Positions 36,349-44,742 of a DNA stretch of 49,322 nt are shown in pieces (the stretch's first letter is position 1; every line of letters begins with the position of its first letter). The stretch comes from an uncultured Aureispira sp. (GTDB lineage Bacteria > Bacteroidota > Bacteroidia > Chitinophagales > Saprospiraceae), in NCBI GenBank assembly GCA_905480075.1, contig CAJQOX010000025.1, positions 1 through 49,322 of the forward strand, given 5' to 3'. The notes below the pieces were generated by a model, which did no database searches, was not told the origin of the DNA, and saw only the letters and a program-made list of their open reading frames with translations. The position numbers were made by a program, and so were the translations under genes.

Positions 36349-38151
36349 ATGAATTTGAATCAGTATATCCTTAAGCTTTCACTGTTTTTGTTTCTGACTT
36401 TTTTTGTATCTGTTTTTTGCTTTGCAACCGAACCCGATGAGTTTCCCGAACTGGATGAAGAATTAAGTGAATTGCTGATTAATGAAATGGGAGAATTAAT
36501 GAATGATTGTTCTGATTCTGATCCCGATTACCCTATCTTCACTGATGCACATTACAGGGCCCGGTTGTTGGAAATGTCCGGAGATATTCAATACAGATTA
36601 ACTTCGACGATCAAAAATCATATTATTCACAGAACCGAAAAGTACAGGTCTGCCACAGAACGTACCCTCGGACTCACCGATATGTACTTTCCTATCTTCG
36701 AGGAGTACCTGGCACGTAAAGATGTTCCACATCACCTGAAATATCTCCCGATTGTAGAATCCAATCTCAATGCTGTCGCCAAATCTCATGCCTCTGCTGT
36801 TGGTCTTTGGCAGTTTATTTCAGGTACAGGTAAATTGTATGGTTTAAAAATAGCCTCTTACCTTGACGAAAGAAGTGATACTCATAAGGCTTCAAATGCA
36901 GCAGCTACTATGCTCGCAAATTTGTATAAACGATATAATGATTGGCCCCTTGCACTTTGTGCTTACAACTGTGGCCCTGGTCGTGTAGACAAATATGTAA
37001 AAGGAAATGACAAAAAATTTTGGGATATCAAGCATCTGTTGCCGAGGGAAACTCAATTGTATGTCCCCTATTTTATGGCTGTTGCTTACTCTTACGAATT
37101 TCACCATCTTCACGAACTGAAACCCAGACGCCTGCCTTCTGATCTTGTTCTTACTGATACAATTCACCTGGAACCCGGATATTATTCCCTCTCGCAGTTG
37201 AGTGCAAAATATAAAATTGGTAAAGATACCCTTAAAAGACTAAATCCCGGCTATATCAGAAATTATGTGCCTTCTTCTTCCAGTAAAAGTATTCTTGTTC
37301 TCCCTGCCAGAATTGTAGCCGGCCTCAGAAATTACAAAAAACAATTTAATGATATTATGGCGATGAAAACAGAAAACCCTATAAAATGTATCCGTAGGGT
37401 GAATTCTGAAGAAGAACTCAAATTCTTTATGAAAGCGCACCGCTTCTCAAGAAATGATTTGTTGTTCTGGAATGGCCTGCCTTCTGATTATTCGGTCAAA
37501 CAAGGCGACGTTATCGCTGTCAGAAAATATTTTGTGCCTAAAGATATTGTCATCAAAAAAAAGGAAAGAATAAAAATAAAAGCGGTCTCTGTTCCTTCCC
37601 TCAAAGTGATTGCCTTTGACCATGATTTACACAAAACAGTGACTACACCTGTTTACTTAAATCTTAAATCTAAAAAGCTATCTCAAAATGTTTATTCCAA
37701 TGCCGTAACGGTCAAAAAAAATAAACAGAATAATATTCCTCCTCTGAAAACTACTAAAGAAGAAACCATTTCTGAAATCTCTACCAATCGCTCAAGAGCA
37801 CGTAGGTTGAGAAACAACCATTCTTCACCCCGTGAGAGTCATATACCAAAAAATTCAAACTCCAAAGCTTACAAAAAACCAGAAATGCTCGCGGTAAAAG
37901 TCGGTCCTCCTTCTGATAAAGAAAAACTTGCTAAGAAAACTCAAAAAAATAAAGATTTATCTGAAAAGAATATTTCTAAAAACTCGGCCATTAAAAATGT
38001 TACAACCCTGAAAATTGATATTCAGTCTAAAGAACAGGCGGTAATTCGTGCAAAAAACTATTCTAAAAGAAGTCCGGAAGAGTCAGCAGCATTGTCTGAA
38101 TTAAATAAGAATGCTGATAAACTCAAAAATAAACAAAAAAATAATAAATAA
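36349..38151 (+). CDS. MltD-like lytic transglycosylase with LysM-like repeats and basic tail
   Basis: 600 residues. The signal peptide is LKLSLFLFLTFFVSVFCFA. The SLT domain (about 115-265) holds the catalytic E137 in LPIVESNLN, then SAVGLWQFISGTGKLYGL and LCAYNCGPGRVDKY; it should cleave the glycan strand of peptidoglycan with formation of 1,6-anhydroMurNAc. Two LysM-like modules follow (about 270-325, YYSLSQLSAKYKIGKDTLKRL; about 342-398, FSRNDLLFWNGLPSDYSVKQ), consistent with MltD. The last ~200 residues are low-complexity, Lys/Asn/Ser-rich and probably disordered. This is an unusual addition that could bind cell-wall polymers or DNA. It lies upstream of the injection-system region, but a functional link is not shown. 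Confidence 0.88.
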   Translation: MNLNQYILKLSLFLFLTFFVSVFCFATEPDEFPELDEELSELLINEMGELMNDCSDSDPDYPIFTDAHYRARLLEMSGDIQYRLTSTIKNHIIHRTEKYRSATERTLGLTDMYFPIFEEYLARKDVPHHLKYLPIVESNLNAVAKSHASAVGLWQFISGTGKLYGLKIASYLDERSDTHKASNAAATMLANLYKRYNDWPLALCAYNCGPGRVDKYVKGNDKKFWDIKHLLPRETQLYVPYFMAVAYSYEFHHLHELKPRRLPSDLVLTDTIHLEPGYYSLSQLSAKYKIGKDTLKRLNPGYIRNYVPSSSSKSILVLPARIVAGLRNYKKQFNDIMAMKTENPIKCIRRVNSEEELKFFMKAHRFSRNDLLFWNGLPSDYSVKQGDVIAVRKYFVPKDIVIKKKERIKIKAVSVPSLKVIAFDHDLHKTVTTPVYLNLKSKKLSQNVYSNAVTVKKNKQNNIPPLKTTKEETISEISTNRSRARRLRNNHSSPRESHIPKNSNSKAYKKPEMLAVKVGPPSDKEKLAKKTQKNKDLSEKNISKNSAIKNVTTLKIDIQSKEQAVIRAKNYSKRSPEESAALSELNKNADKLKNKQKNNK

Positions 38152-38401
38152 ATTTTATGTGGGTTTTCCCTCGGTTGATAGTTTTCTCAGGTTTTTTGTC
38201 CAGCTTTTTTGATTTCTATTTACCTTTATTGTGACAATCTTACTTATAACTTTAACTTCATTGCTTAATAATGTTGCATTTTATTTATTCTTTTGAAAAA
38301 AAGAATTAAATTGCTTCTACCTATATTTTTTTTACGTTGTTTATAGAGTTTCTTAGATACAAATGAATACTTTTATTATTGTACACCAATAACAAACCAA
38401 T

Positions 38402-39433
38402 ATGAAACACCCTTTTATCCTCTTTTTCTTTTGTTTTGTACTGTCTTCTTTAATGGCACAGGAAAAGGTGGAGTTGTTTAACAGCCTTGAACAAATTGCA
38501 CCCCTCAACAGGCTTGATAAAGTTTTTGATGTTAAAAAAGGAGAAAACCTGATTGTTTCCGTTACGCCAATGAAAGGAAAACTCGGACAATTAAAAATTG
38601 ATATCCCCGGGTCTCAATTCCAGCTAATTAATAAAAAAATAAAAAAACTCGACAGGGCTATTATTAAAGTAACTCAGTCAGGTACCTATGCCTTTCATTT
38701 CATTAATAGCAACGTATTCAAAATTGAACTTGATATAAAGATCTTAAAACAAAGGTCTATGATTGGACGAGATACGGTAATTCTTGATGATGTGATTTTC
38801 TCTTCTTTCCTCGATACAGTCAGAACCTATAAGGATGATACTATTCCTGTTCCTGATATTGCTGAATACTCTTTTGTGCTTAACCCCGCCAGAAATTATG
38901 GCGCTGTAAGTGATTCTCTCGTTTATGAAGAACTGCTCAAAGATGATAATACCGAATATCAATATGCAGCTTATTGGGTTGGTATTGGTATGGAATCTCT
39001 TAAAGCGTACGAAAAACTCAAAAATAGCCCACCTCCAAGTTGGTTGATTGCAGGAATGAATGAACCCCTGATGGCTTATGGGCTTGGGGTAACTGAAGTT
39101 CTTCCGCTTAGTAGCTCCTCTGTCGCAAGAGATGTTATGTTCAAATTTATGAACCCGGAAGAATACAATAATACAGATAGAAAACCCAGACTAACCAGAA
39201 AAGATAAAAGAGCTGATTTTTATGGTAGAATCCCGATTAGCTCCGCTTCCAAATATAAAGAATTATTGCTCAGCTTCCGGAATTTTAATACCACAACCGG
39301 AGTGCCTGTCTTTGTCAAGTTTGTTAAATTTAAATTGGATAGGGTTTATTATAATCAGTATATTATGAGAGAACGTATCCAGGAAATATTTATAGAAAAA
39401 AATATGCAGGTCCTCGCTCCGCTCGAAGATTGA
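38402..39433 (+). CDS. Secreted protein of unknown function
   Basis: 343 residues. Signal peptide MKHPFILFFFCFVLSSLMAQ, then an ~85-residue beta-rich domain (KGENLIVSVTPMKGKLGQLKI ... GTYAFHFINSNVFKIELDIK). That domain resembles a PPC-type or C2-like sandwich. A larger domain follows with YQYAAYWVGIGMESLKAYEKL and a basic segment KPRLTRKDKRADFYGR. No catalytic signature and no T9SS sorting domain is seen; periplasmic location is likely. It stands 250 bases after the transglycosylase gene and 48 bases before the first GH18 gene, so it may share a transcript with the latter. I do not recognise the family. Confidence 0.65.
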   Translation: MKHPFILFFFCFVLSSLMAQEKVELFNSLEQIAPLNRLDKVFDVKKGENLIVSVTPMKGKLGQLKIDIPGSQFQLINKKIKKLDRAIIKVTQSGTYAFHFINSNVFKIELDIKILKQRSMIGRDTVILDDVIFSSFLDTVRTYKDDTIPVPDIAEYSFVLNPARNYGAVSDSLVYEELLKDDNTEYQYAAYWVGIGMESLKAYEKLKNSPPPSWLIAGMNEPLMAYGLGVTEVLPLSSSSVARDVMFKFMNPEEYNNTDRKPRLTRKDKRADFYGRIPISSASKYKELLLSFRNFNTTTGVPVFVKFVKFKLDRVYYNQYIMRERIQEIFIEKNMQVLAPLED

Positions 39434-39481
39434 TACTGTTGGCCCTGCTTCAGAATACCGTAATTTTAAAAACACTTTAAT

Positions 39482-41347
39482 GTGAAATATTCTAATACTG
39501 TTTTTTACTTTTGCTTCTTTTTATTTGTCTCCTTTTTTCTTTTTGCCGGGAGCCAAAGAGCCGAAGCACAAGGGTTTATACAGAATAAAATTAAATCTAA
39601 ATCCCGTGCTGTAGTCCACTCCTCCGTAGGGAAAGTTAAATCTGGTGCAAGAATGAAAGTGTCAGGGTCTAAAAGGGCTATGAAAAATTCCCTTAAAGGT
39701 GGGCGCCCGGGAAAAGATTTTGACCCCAGACCTACCCTCGATGAATTGATCGAAGATAAGGATTCAAAAGAAAGTATCTACGATAATTCCAATAAAAGCA
39801 GGTATATGGAACTCTTCGGTGAATGGCAGGATATGCCATCAGATGCCGAAATGTTAATGAGAGCTAAACTGCAATATATTAAGGACTCTATTAATAATAT
39901 TGACCGCGGTGCTTTTAGGGTTACCAAAAATATTTGGGACGATAGCAGACCTATGGTTATCTTTGGTTGGCACCCGCATTGGATGGGAGAAATTTACAGA
40001 GGGTATGATTATCAGCTTTTTAATGTTGTTTCTTATTATTCTTATGATATCAATCCTGATAATGGAGCTCCGCAGAATTCAGATGTGATGGCAGGCTTCC
40101 TCGCCAGCGATTTTGTTAAAACTGCTAATGACAAAGGTTGTAGTGCTTTGTTGTCTATCACTTGTCATGGAGAAGATAACGTAATGAGGTTTTTGAGCAA
40201 TAATGTGCCGGCTCAGCAAAGAATGGTGGATTCAATCTTGTATATCCTCGATTCTACCAATGCAGATGGTGTGGAAATTAACTTTGAAGGAGTTAACTCC
40301 GCTGTTAAAGATGAATTCTTTAAATTTGTACGTATTCTTTCTACTACGCTTACAAGCGTAAGGGGAGATACGAGTTTTGTCTTTATGAGCGTACCTACCT
40401 ATGACCCCAATAATATTTATGATATCTCAAAACTACAGGATTTTGTCGATGTTTTTATTGTCAAAGGTTTTAATTTTCACCAGACCCCTGATGGCCTCAA
40501 AAAAGTCCCGGCTGCCCCCCTCAACTACAGCACTATTTCTACCGCTCCGGATTTGAGAACGGCAGTCGATAAGTATATTGCTGATCTCGGTCCAATCTAC
40601 AGCGCAAGATTGGTTCTTGCTCTTCCTTATTTCGGAACAAGGTGGGTAAATGATGGTATTACGGATGATATATTGGATATGAATACGCTGTCTTATGGTG
40701 ATATTCAATTCGAATACCTTATGCAAAAAGATGATATTTATAAATTCCCCGGAGCAAAAATGGGATTCGATAGCGCCAAAACTTGTTATACGTTCAGCTA
40801 TCTTGATTATACAGGTATCGATACGGCACTCGGTGACGCACCGGTAGAAATTACTATTTATTATGACGATAGCCTCAGCCTGCTTAAGAAATACAGGTTT
40901 TTGATGGATGCCCGTTTGGGAGGTGTTGGAATTCAGTTTCTTGGCTCCGATTCAGGTTTTGACCACCTCGAACAGCTACTTTCTGATGAGTTTACTGATA
41001 TGGTCCTGCCCGAAGCGGATGTCATGAAGGATGTTAATGAGAAAACAAAAACTACTAGACATAATTCAATTTATATTCTTGCGGTTTTACTCTATTTATC
41101 CATCTTTATGGCTATTGGCCTCTGTGCTGCTCTCTTCAATAGGGAAACTCGACAGGCTTTGTTCGATAATGCTAAATTCAGAATGCTTTATATGGCTTTC
41201 TTTACTTTGCTTATGCTGCTGATAGGTGGTTATCTAGGCCTTTTCAAAAGTGCAACGATTCCTCTTTTGGTAGGTATTGTCTTTGGTGGGGTAATGAGTT
41301 GGATCGGTTGGAAAATGTTATCTAAAAGGAAATCACTTACGCCCTGA
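39482..41347 (+). CDS. Membrane-anchored GH18 (SleL-like) glycosidase-like protein, paralogue 1
   Basis: 621 residues from a GTG at 39482, which gives a good signal peptide (FYFCFFLFVSFFLFAGSQRAEA). An ATG two bases earlier (39480) is followed at once by TGA and cannot be used. A low-complexity basic stretch precedes the GH18 barrel (about 165-510): IFGWHPHWMGEIY, then ADGVEINFEGV with catalytic E269. The canonical DxxDxDxE reads D262-GVE-I-N267-F-E269, so the Asp two before the catalytic Glu is Asn. Later motifs YGDIQF and GGVGIQFLGSDSG fit the end of the barrel. Three TM helices close the protein (SIYILAVLLYLSIFMAIGL etc.), so the barrel faces the periplasm. The substrate may be peptidoglycan or another GlcNAc polymer. 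Confidence 0.82.
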   Translation: MKYSNTVFYFCFFLFVSFFLFAGSQRAEAQGFIQNKIKSKSRAVVHSSVGKVKSGARMKVSGSKRAMKNSLKGGRPGKDFDPRPTLDELIEDKDSKESIYDNSNKSRYMELFGEWQDMPSDAEMLMRAKLQYIKDSINNIDRGAFRVTKNIWDDSRPMVIFGWHPHWMGEIYRGYDYQLFNVVSYYSYDINPDNGAPQNSDVMAGFLASDFVKTANDKGCSALLSITCHGEDNVMRFLSNNVPAQQRMVDSILYILDSTNADGVEINFEGVNSAVKDEFFKFVRILSTTLTSVRGDTSFVFMSVPTYDPNNIYDISKLQDFVDVFIVKGFNFHQTPDGLKKVPAAPLNYSTISTAPDLRTAVDKYIADLGPIYSARLVLALPYFGTRWVNDGITDDILDMNTLSYGDIQFEYLMQKDDIYKFPGAKMGFDSAKTCYTFSYLDYTGIDTALGDAPVEITIYYDDSLSLLKKYRFLMDARLGGVGIQFLGSDSGFDHLEQLLSDEFTDMVLPEADVMKDVNEKTKTTRHNSIYILAVLLYLSIFMAIGLCAALFNRETRQALFDNAKFRMLYMAFFTLLMLLIGGYLGLFKSATIPLLVGIVFGGVMSWIGWKMLSKRKSLTP

Positions 41348-41373
41348 TAGTTTTGGTTTTGATTAATTTCTTT

Positions 41374-41403
41374 TTTGTGAGTTGAACAAAACTTTTATAT
41401 TTG
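41374..41403 (+). promoter_or_regulatory. Bacteroidota-type promoter before the second GH18 gene
   Basis: TTTG (41374-41377), 18 bases, TATATTTG (41396-41403) match the -33/-7 consensus. Transcription would start near 41408, only about 12 bases before the ATG at 41420, so the leader would be very short. Confidence 0.6.
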
Positions 41404-41419
41404 ATTATTAATTACAGTT

Positions 41420-43633
41420 ATGGAAACAAGTTTAAAATATATTACTCATTTTATCTCTAATCTCATTATTTGGGTGATTGTGTTTTCCGCTGGAAATATT
41501 CATGCTCAACTATTTGGGGATGAGTTGGATTCCCTGGAACAACAAAGGCTCGAGAACATCAAAATACTCAAAGCCAATCCTCCGGTTCAGGAGAAAGTCG
41601 ATGATAAAATCAATCAACACCGTCTTCTGATGTTGTCTCATGAATGGTGGGGAATTCCTACTTATACAGAACAGGATAGAATCAATAAAGCCCTCGATAG
41701 CAGATATAAACCTTATAATACTACTCTTGAAAATTCTGACTGGAGAAACAAATCAGGAGTTTTTTACAGAAATAGTACAAGAATTCAAAGGAAACAAAGC
41801 GCTTCCCTCACTACTGTAACTTCCAAAAAAGTCCCTCATACAGTTTTTGGATGGCATCCCTATTGGAAAGGGGATACCTACAAAACGTATAATTATAAAT
41901 TACTTACTCATATTGCTTATTATGGCTATGAAGTAAATCCTTTTACCGGTGGATATGATAATTTTGAGGCTATTAATGAATTTATAAGTAGTGACCTCAT
42001 TATGACGGCTCATCTCGATACCTGTAAAGTGCTACTAACTGTAAGTAACAGAGGGTATAATAATCACGAAATATTCTTTACTTCAGAACCCGAAGTTCAG
42101 GCTAACCTTATTGATAGTCTCAGGTATCTACTCCTTGTTACTGGGGCTGATGGTATCGATATCAATTTTGAAGAGGTGCCCATAAACTATAAAAGTAATT
42201 TTATTGACTTTGTCAAGGACTTATCTTATGCTATCCGTGAAGATAATTTTGATTATACTGTGACGATGTCTGTCCCGGTATATGATAAAGATAATGTTTA
42301 TGACCTGGCAAAATTGAAACCCTGGGTAGATTATTTTATAATCAGTGGCTATAATTTCCATATTCAACCTACGCAACTTAAAGAAGGACCACTTGCTCCT
42401 TTATTGACAAAAGATGCCTCGGTCAGAGGAACTCAGTTCTTGTACAAAATTTATACAACACTCGATCAGTTGCTCGCCTCTCCTTATAATATCAGTGATG
42501 TTACGCTTGAACAGTCTGAAGAGTATGAAAAAAAACTCATGGATTCGCTGAATTATCACATAAGGTGGATTTATAGAAACCTGGAATATAAACCTTTCGA
42601 TTTAACGGATATTCTCAATACTATAAAGATCACTAAAGATCATTTAGGCCGTCCTATGTGGATGACTCCTCAAATTAATCGCTTACTCAAAAAAACAAAT
42701 TGTATTGGTATCCTTTCTCAGAATTATGATGCCTCAAGAGATGACGAAGGTGTTGGGTTTTTTATATTTAAACCCAAAAAAGATTCCCTCGTTTTCAAAG
42801 AGTTTGATTTGTTCGAAAATATTACCGTTAGTGCTGATGTTGATTCCCAATTGTTTGATTTAAATAGTTTGGTTCAGGTATACAAAGACAAAATAGGTCA
42901 GGAACATATTTCCAGCCTTATCCTAGGCCTCCCTTATCATGGTGCAGTTTGGTATAAGGACAGAAGAGGCGATAAGGATTTTGAAGGATATATGCCTTAT
43001 AGCGAAATATTAAGATTGTCAGAAAGGGGAAGGTCAACTATCAAATACGATAAGGCTACGCATACTCTCAATGCTACTGTCAGAGATTCACTCGGTGGGG
43101 TTTACAAAATTTATTTTGATAATTCGACTTCTCTCGCTCACAAATATGATTTTGCAATAGATCAGGGACTTGGTGGCGTTGGTATGTGGGCTTTAGGTGC
43201 CGATTATGCGCATACAGACCTTTGGTCCACTATCGAGGATTGTTTCTATTCCAAAAGGGTATGGAATGAAGAAGGTAATAATTATCAATCAGCTACTGTT
43301 GAAAAGGGGAATAAGATGGGCTTTACCATTCAGTATCTTCTTAAACGCTTCAGTGGAATCATTTTCGCTACCTTGATTTTTATTACTATTTTTATATGTA
43401 TCAGCTTTGGCTTTTCTGTCCTCGACTGGAAAGTCCGGGATGTCTTGTTTTACAGTGGCGCTTTCAGGATATTTTACCTCGTTCTTTTTACTATCGTTAT
43501 TCTGGTTCTCGGAAATTACCTGGGGTGGTTTCATAATAAATCGGTTACCTTTGCTATTGGTACTGGTTTAGGACTCTTGCTTACCTGGGCTGCCTCAAAT
43601 ATGGTGGAAAACAGACATCAGAAATTACCTTAG
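41420..43633 (+). CDS. Membrane-anchored GH18-like protein, paralogue 2
   Basis: 737 residues, a diverged copy of the preceding gene. Signal sequence (ISNLIIWVIVFSAGNIHAQ), then VFGWHPYWKGDTYKTYNYKLLTH and GADGIDINFEEV with D244, D247, N249 and catalytic E251. As in paralogue 1, the Asp before the catalytic Glu is replaced by Asn. An insertion of about 120 residues, rich in charged residues (LEQSEEYEKKLMDSLNYHIRW), interrupts the barrel and is absent from paralogue 1. The barrel ends GLGGVGMWALGADYAHTDLW. The C-terminal membrane domain matches paralogue 1 (ISFGFSVLDWKVRDVLFYSG; VLGNYLGWF), with three helices. The order and shared topology suggest the two act together. Confidence 0.82.
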   Translation: METSLKYITHFISNLIIWVIVFSAGNIHAQLFGDELDSLEQQRLENIKILKANPPVQEKVDDKINQHRLLMLSHEWWGIPTYTEQDRINKALDSRYKPYNTTLENSDWRNKSGVFYRNSTRIQRKQSASLTTVTSKKVPHTVFGWHPYWKGDTYKTYNYKLLTHIAYYGYEVNPFTGGYDNFEAINEFISSDLIMTAHLDTCKVLLTVSNRGYNNHEIFFTSEPEVQANLIDSLRYLLLVTGADGIDINFEEVPINYKSNFIDFVKDLSYAIREDNFDYTVTMSVPVYDKDNVYDLAKLKPWVDYFIISGYNFHIQPTQLKEGPLAPLLTKDASVRGTQFLYKIYTTLDQLLASPYNISDVTLEQSEEYEKKLMDSLNYHIRWIYRNLEYKPFDLTDILNTIKITKDHLGRPMWMTPQINRLLKKTNCIGILSQNYDASRDDEGVGFFIFKPKKDSLVFKEFDLFENITVSADVDSQLFDLNSLVQVYKDKIGQEHISSLILGLPYHGAVWYKDRRGDKDFEGYMPYSEILRLSERGRSTIKYDKATHTLNATVRDSLGGVYKIYFDNSTSLAHKYDFAIDQGLGGVGMWALGADYAHTDLWSTIEDCFYSKRVWNEEGNNYQSATVEKGNKMGFTIQYLLKRFSGIIFATLIFITIFICISFGFSVLDWKVRDVLFYSGAFRIFYLVLFTIVILVLGNYLGWFHNKSVTFAIGTGLGLLLTWAASNMVENRHQKLP

Positions 43634-43839
43634 CTATTTGTTGGCTTTAATAGCTTTTTAGCTCTGATTTTTGTTATTGTACCGTTTTGTCGGCAAAATA
43701 TCAGGATTAGTTTAATAATTGATAATAAATTTATACATTTAATGGCATACTGTATTTTGCTTTTAATCTGATGCAGTACATATATAAATAATTTAGTCTC
43801 TATCTTTTGATGAGACAATAATAATTAAAACAAATATAA

Positions 43840-44097
43840 ATGGGAAAGGTAATCGCCCGTGAATTTCTTTGGTTGATAGTCGCATTAATTGTTTCTATCC
43901 CTTTGGGTATGGTTTTCTTGTGGTTTTTTGGGTTTACCCCCGAAATTATTCAACTTACTGATATTTATAAAAACTATATCTTTTGGTTGTACCTGATTGG
44001 GTATTTCTCTTCTTTTGTTGGGATTTATATCATACGCTTTGTGTCAATGTCGCTCAAAGCCCTGACTGCCCCGGTAGAAGAAGTTGAAGAAGAGTAA
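43840..44097 (+). CDS. Small two-helix membrane protein
   Basis: 85 residues. Two TM helices (about 8-32, LWLIVALIVSIPLGMVFLWF; about 47-70, FWLYLIGYFSSFVGIYIIRF) are followed by an acidic tail ending APVEEVEEE. Its size, two helices and charged tail resemble class II holins, but many small membrane proteins look alike. It sits 206 bases after the GH18 gene and only 30 bases before the CIS cap gene, so it is probably the first gene of the CIS operon. I do not recognise a named family. Confidence 0.65.
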   Translation: MGKVIAREFLWLIVALIVSIPLGMVFLWFFGFTPEIIQLTDIYKNYIFWLYLIGYFSSFVGIYIIRFVSMSLKALTAPVEEVEEE

Positions 44098-44127
44098 CTC
44101 TATTTTAAACATTTTAGCTATTTTCAG

Positions 44128-44688
44128 ATGATTCATGATGCAGTAGCTGCTATAGCTGGTGAAATCAATAGATTTTTACAGTCCAAGCACAATATTACAG
44201 AAGAAAAGGTGGTGATGTCCAACATTATTAATGTAGATGGTTCTGTCGCTGTACAGGAACCCGACAAAATTGTTCTGACACTTACCAATATTGAAATGGA
44301 TAAGAGTCAGAGTAGTGTCGGTACTTACAAACAATCGAAAACAGGGGGGTTCTCTAAAGTTAAGGCGCCAGTAAATACAAATATTACTTTGCTGTTCTCA
44401 GCTTATTTTACCAGTGAAAATTATCTGGAAGGGCTTAAGTTTATTTCTTCAATTATTGCTTTTTTTCAATTCAGAGCAGGCGTCTTTACACCGCAAAATA
44501 CACCGGCTATCAATGGAATTGTAGATAAACTTCAGGCAGAATTAATTTCTCTTGATAACAGAGAATTAAGTAATTTCTGGGGAATCATGGGGTCTAAATA
44601 CCTTCCTTCTGTTATTTATAAGGTCAAAACTTTGCCTATCAAACATGTTGTTCCGGAACCGGACATTCCTGTTATCAAAAAATTGTAA
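44128..44688 (+). CDS. DUF4255 (Pvc16/Afp16-type) cap protein of a contractile injection system
   Basis: 186 residues. The N-terminus MIHDAVAAIAGEINRFLQ, the stretch KIVLTLTNIEMDKS, NTNITLLFSAYFTSENYLEGLKFISS (split by the helix turn) and the final LSNFWGIMGSKYLPSVIYKV are typical of DUF4255. In eCIS such as PVC and Afp this family forms the terminator or cap that ends the tube and attaches the sheath top. Its place before sheath and tube genes supports this. It is probably cytoplasmic before particle release. Confidence 0.87.
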   Translation: MIHDAVAAIAGEINRFLQSKHNITEEKVVMSNIINVDGSVAVQEPDKIVLTLTNIEMDKSQSSVGTYKQSKTGGFSKVKAPVNTNITLLFSAYFTSENYLEGLKFISSIIAFFQFRAGVFTPQNTPAINGIVDKLQAELISLDNRELSNFWGIMGSKYLPSVIYKVKTLPIKHVVPEPDIPVIKKL

Positions 44689-44742
44689 TCTGTTTCTTTT
44701 TTATTTTTTATCTATTTTTAAGCTTATTTATTGTTTTTTCCT

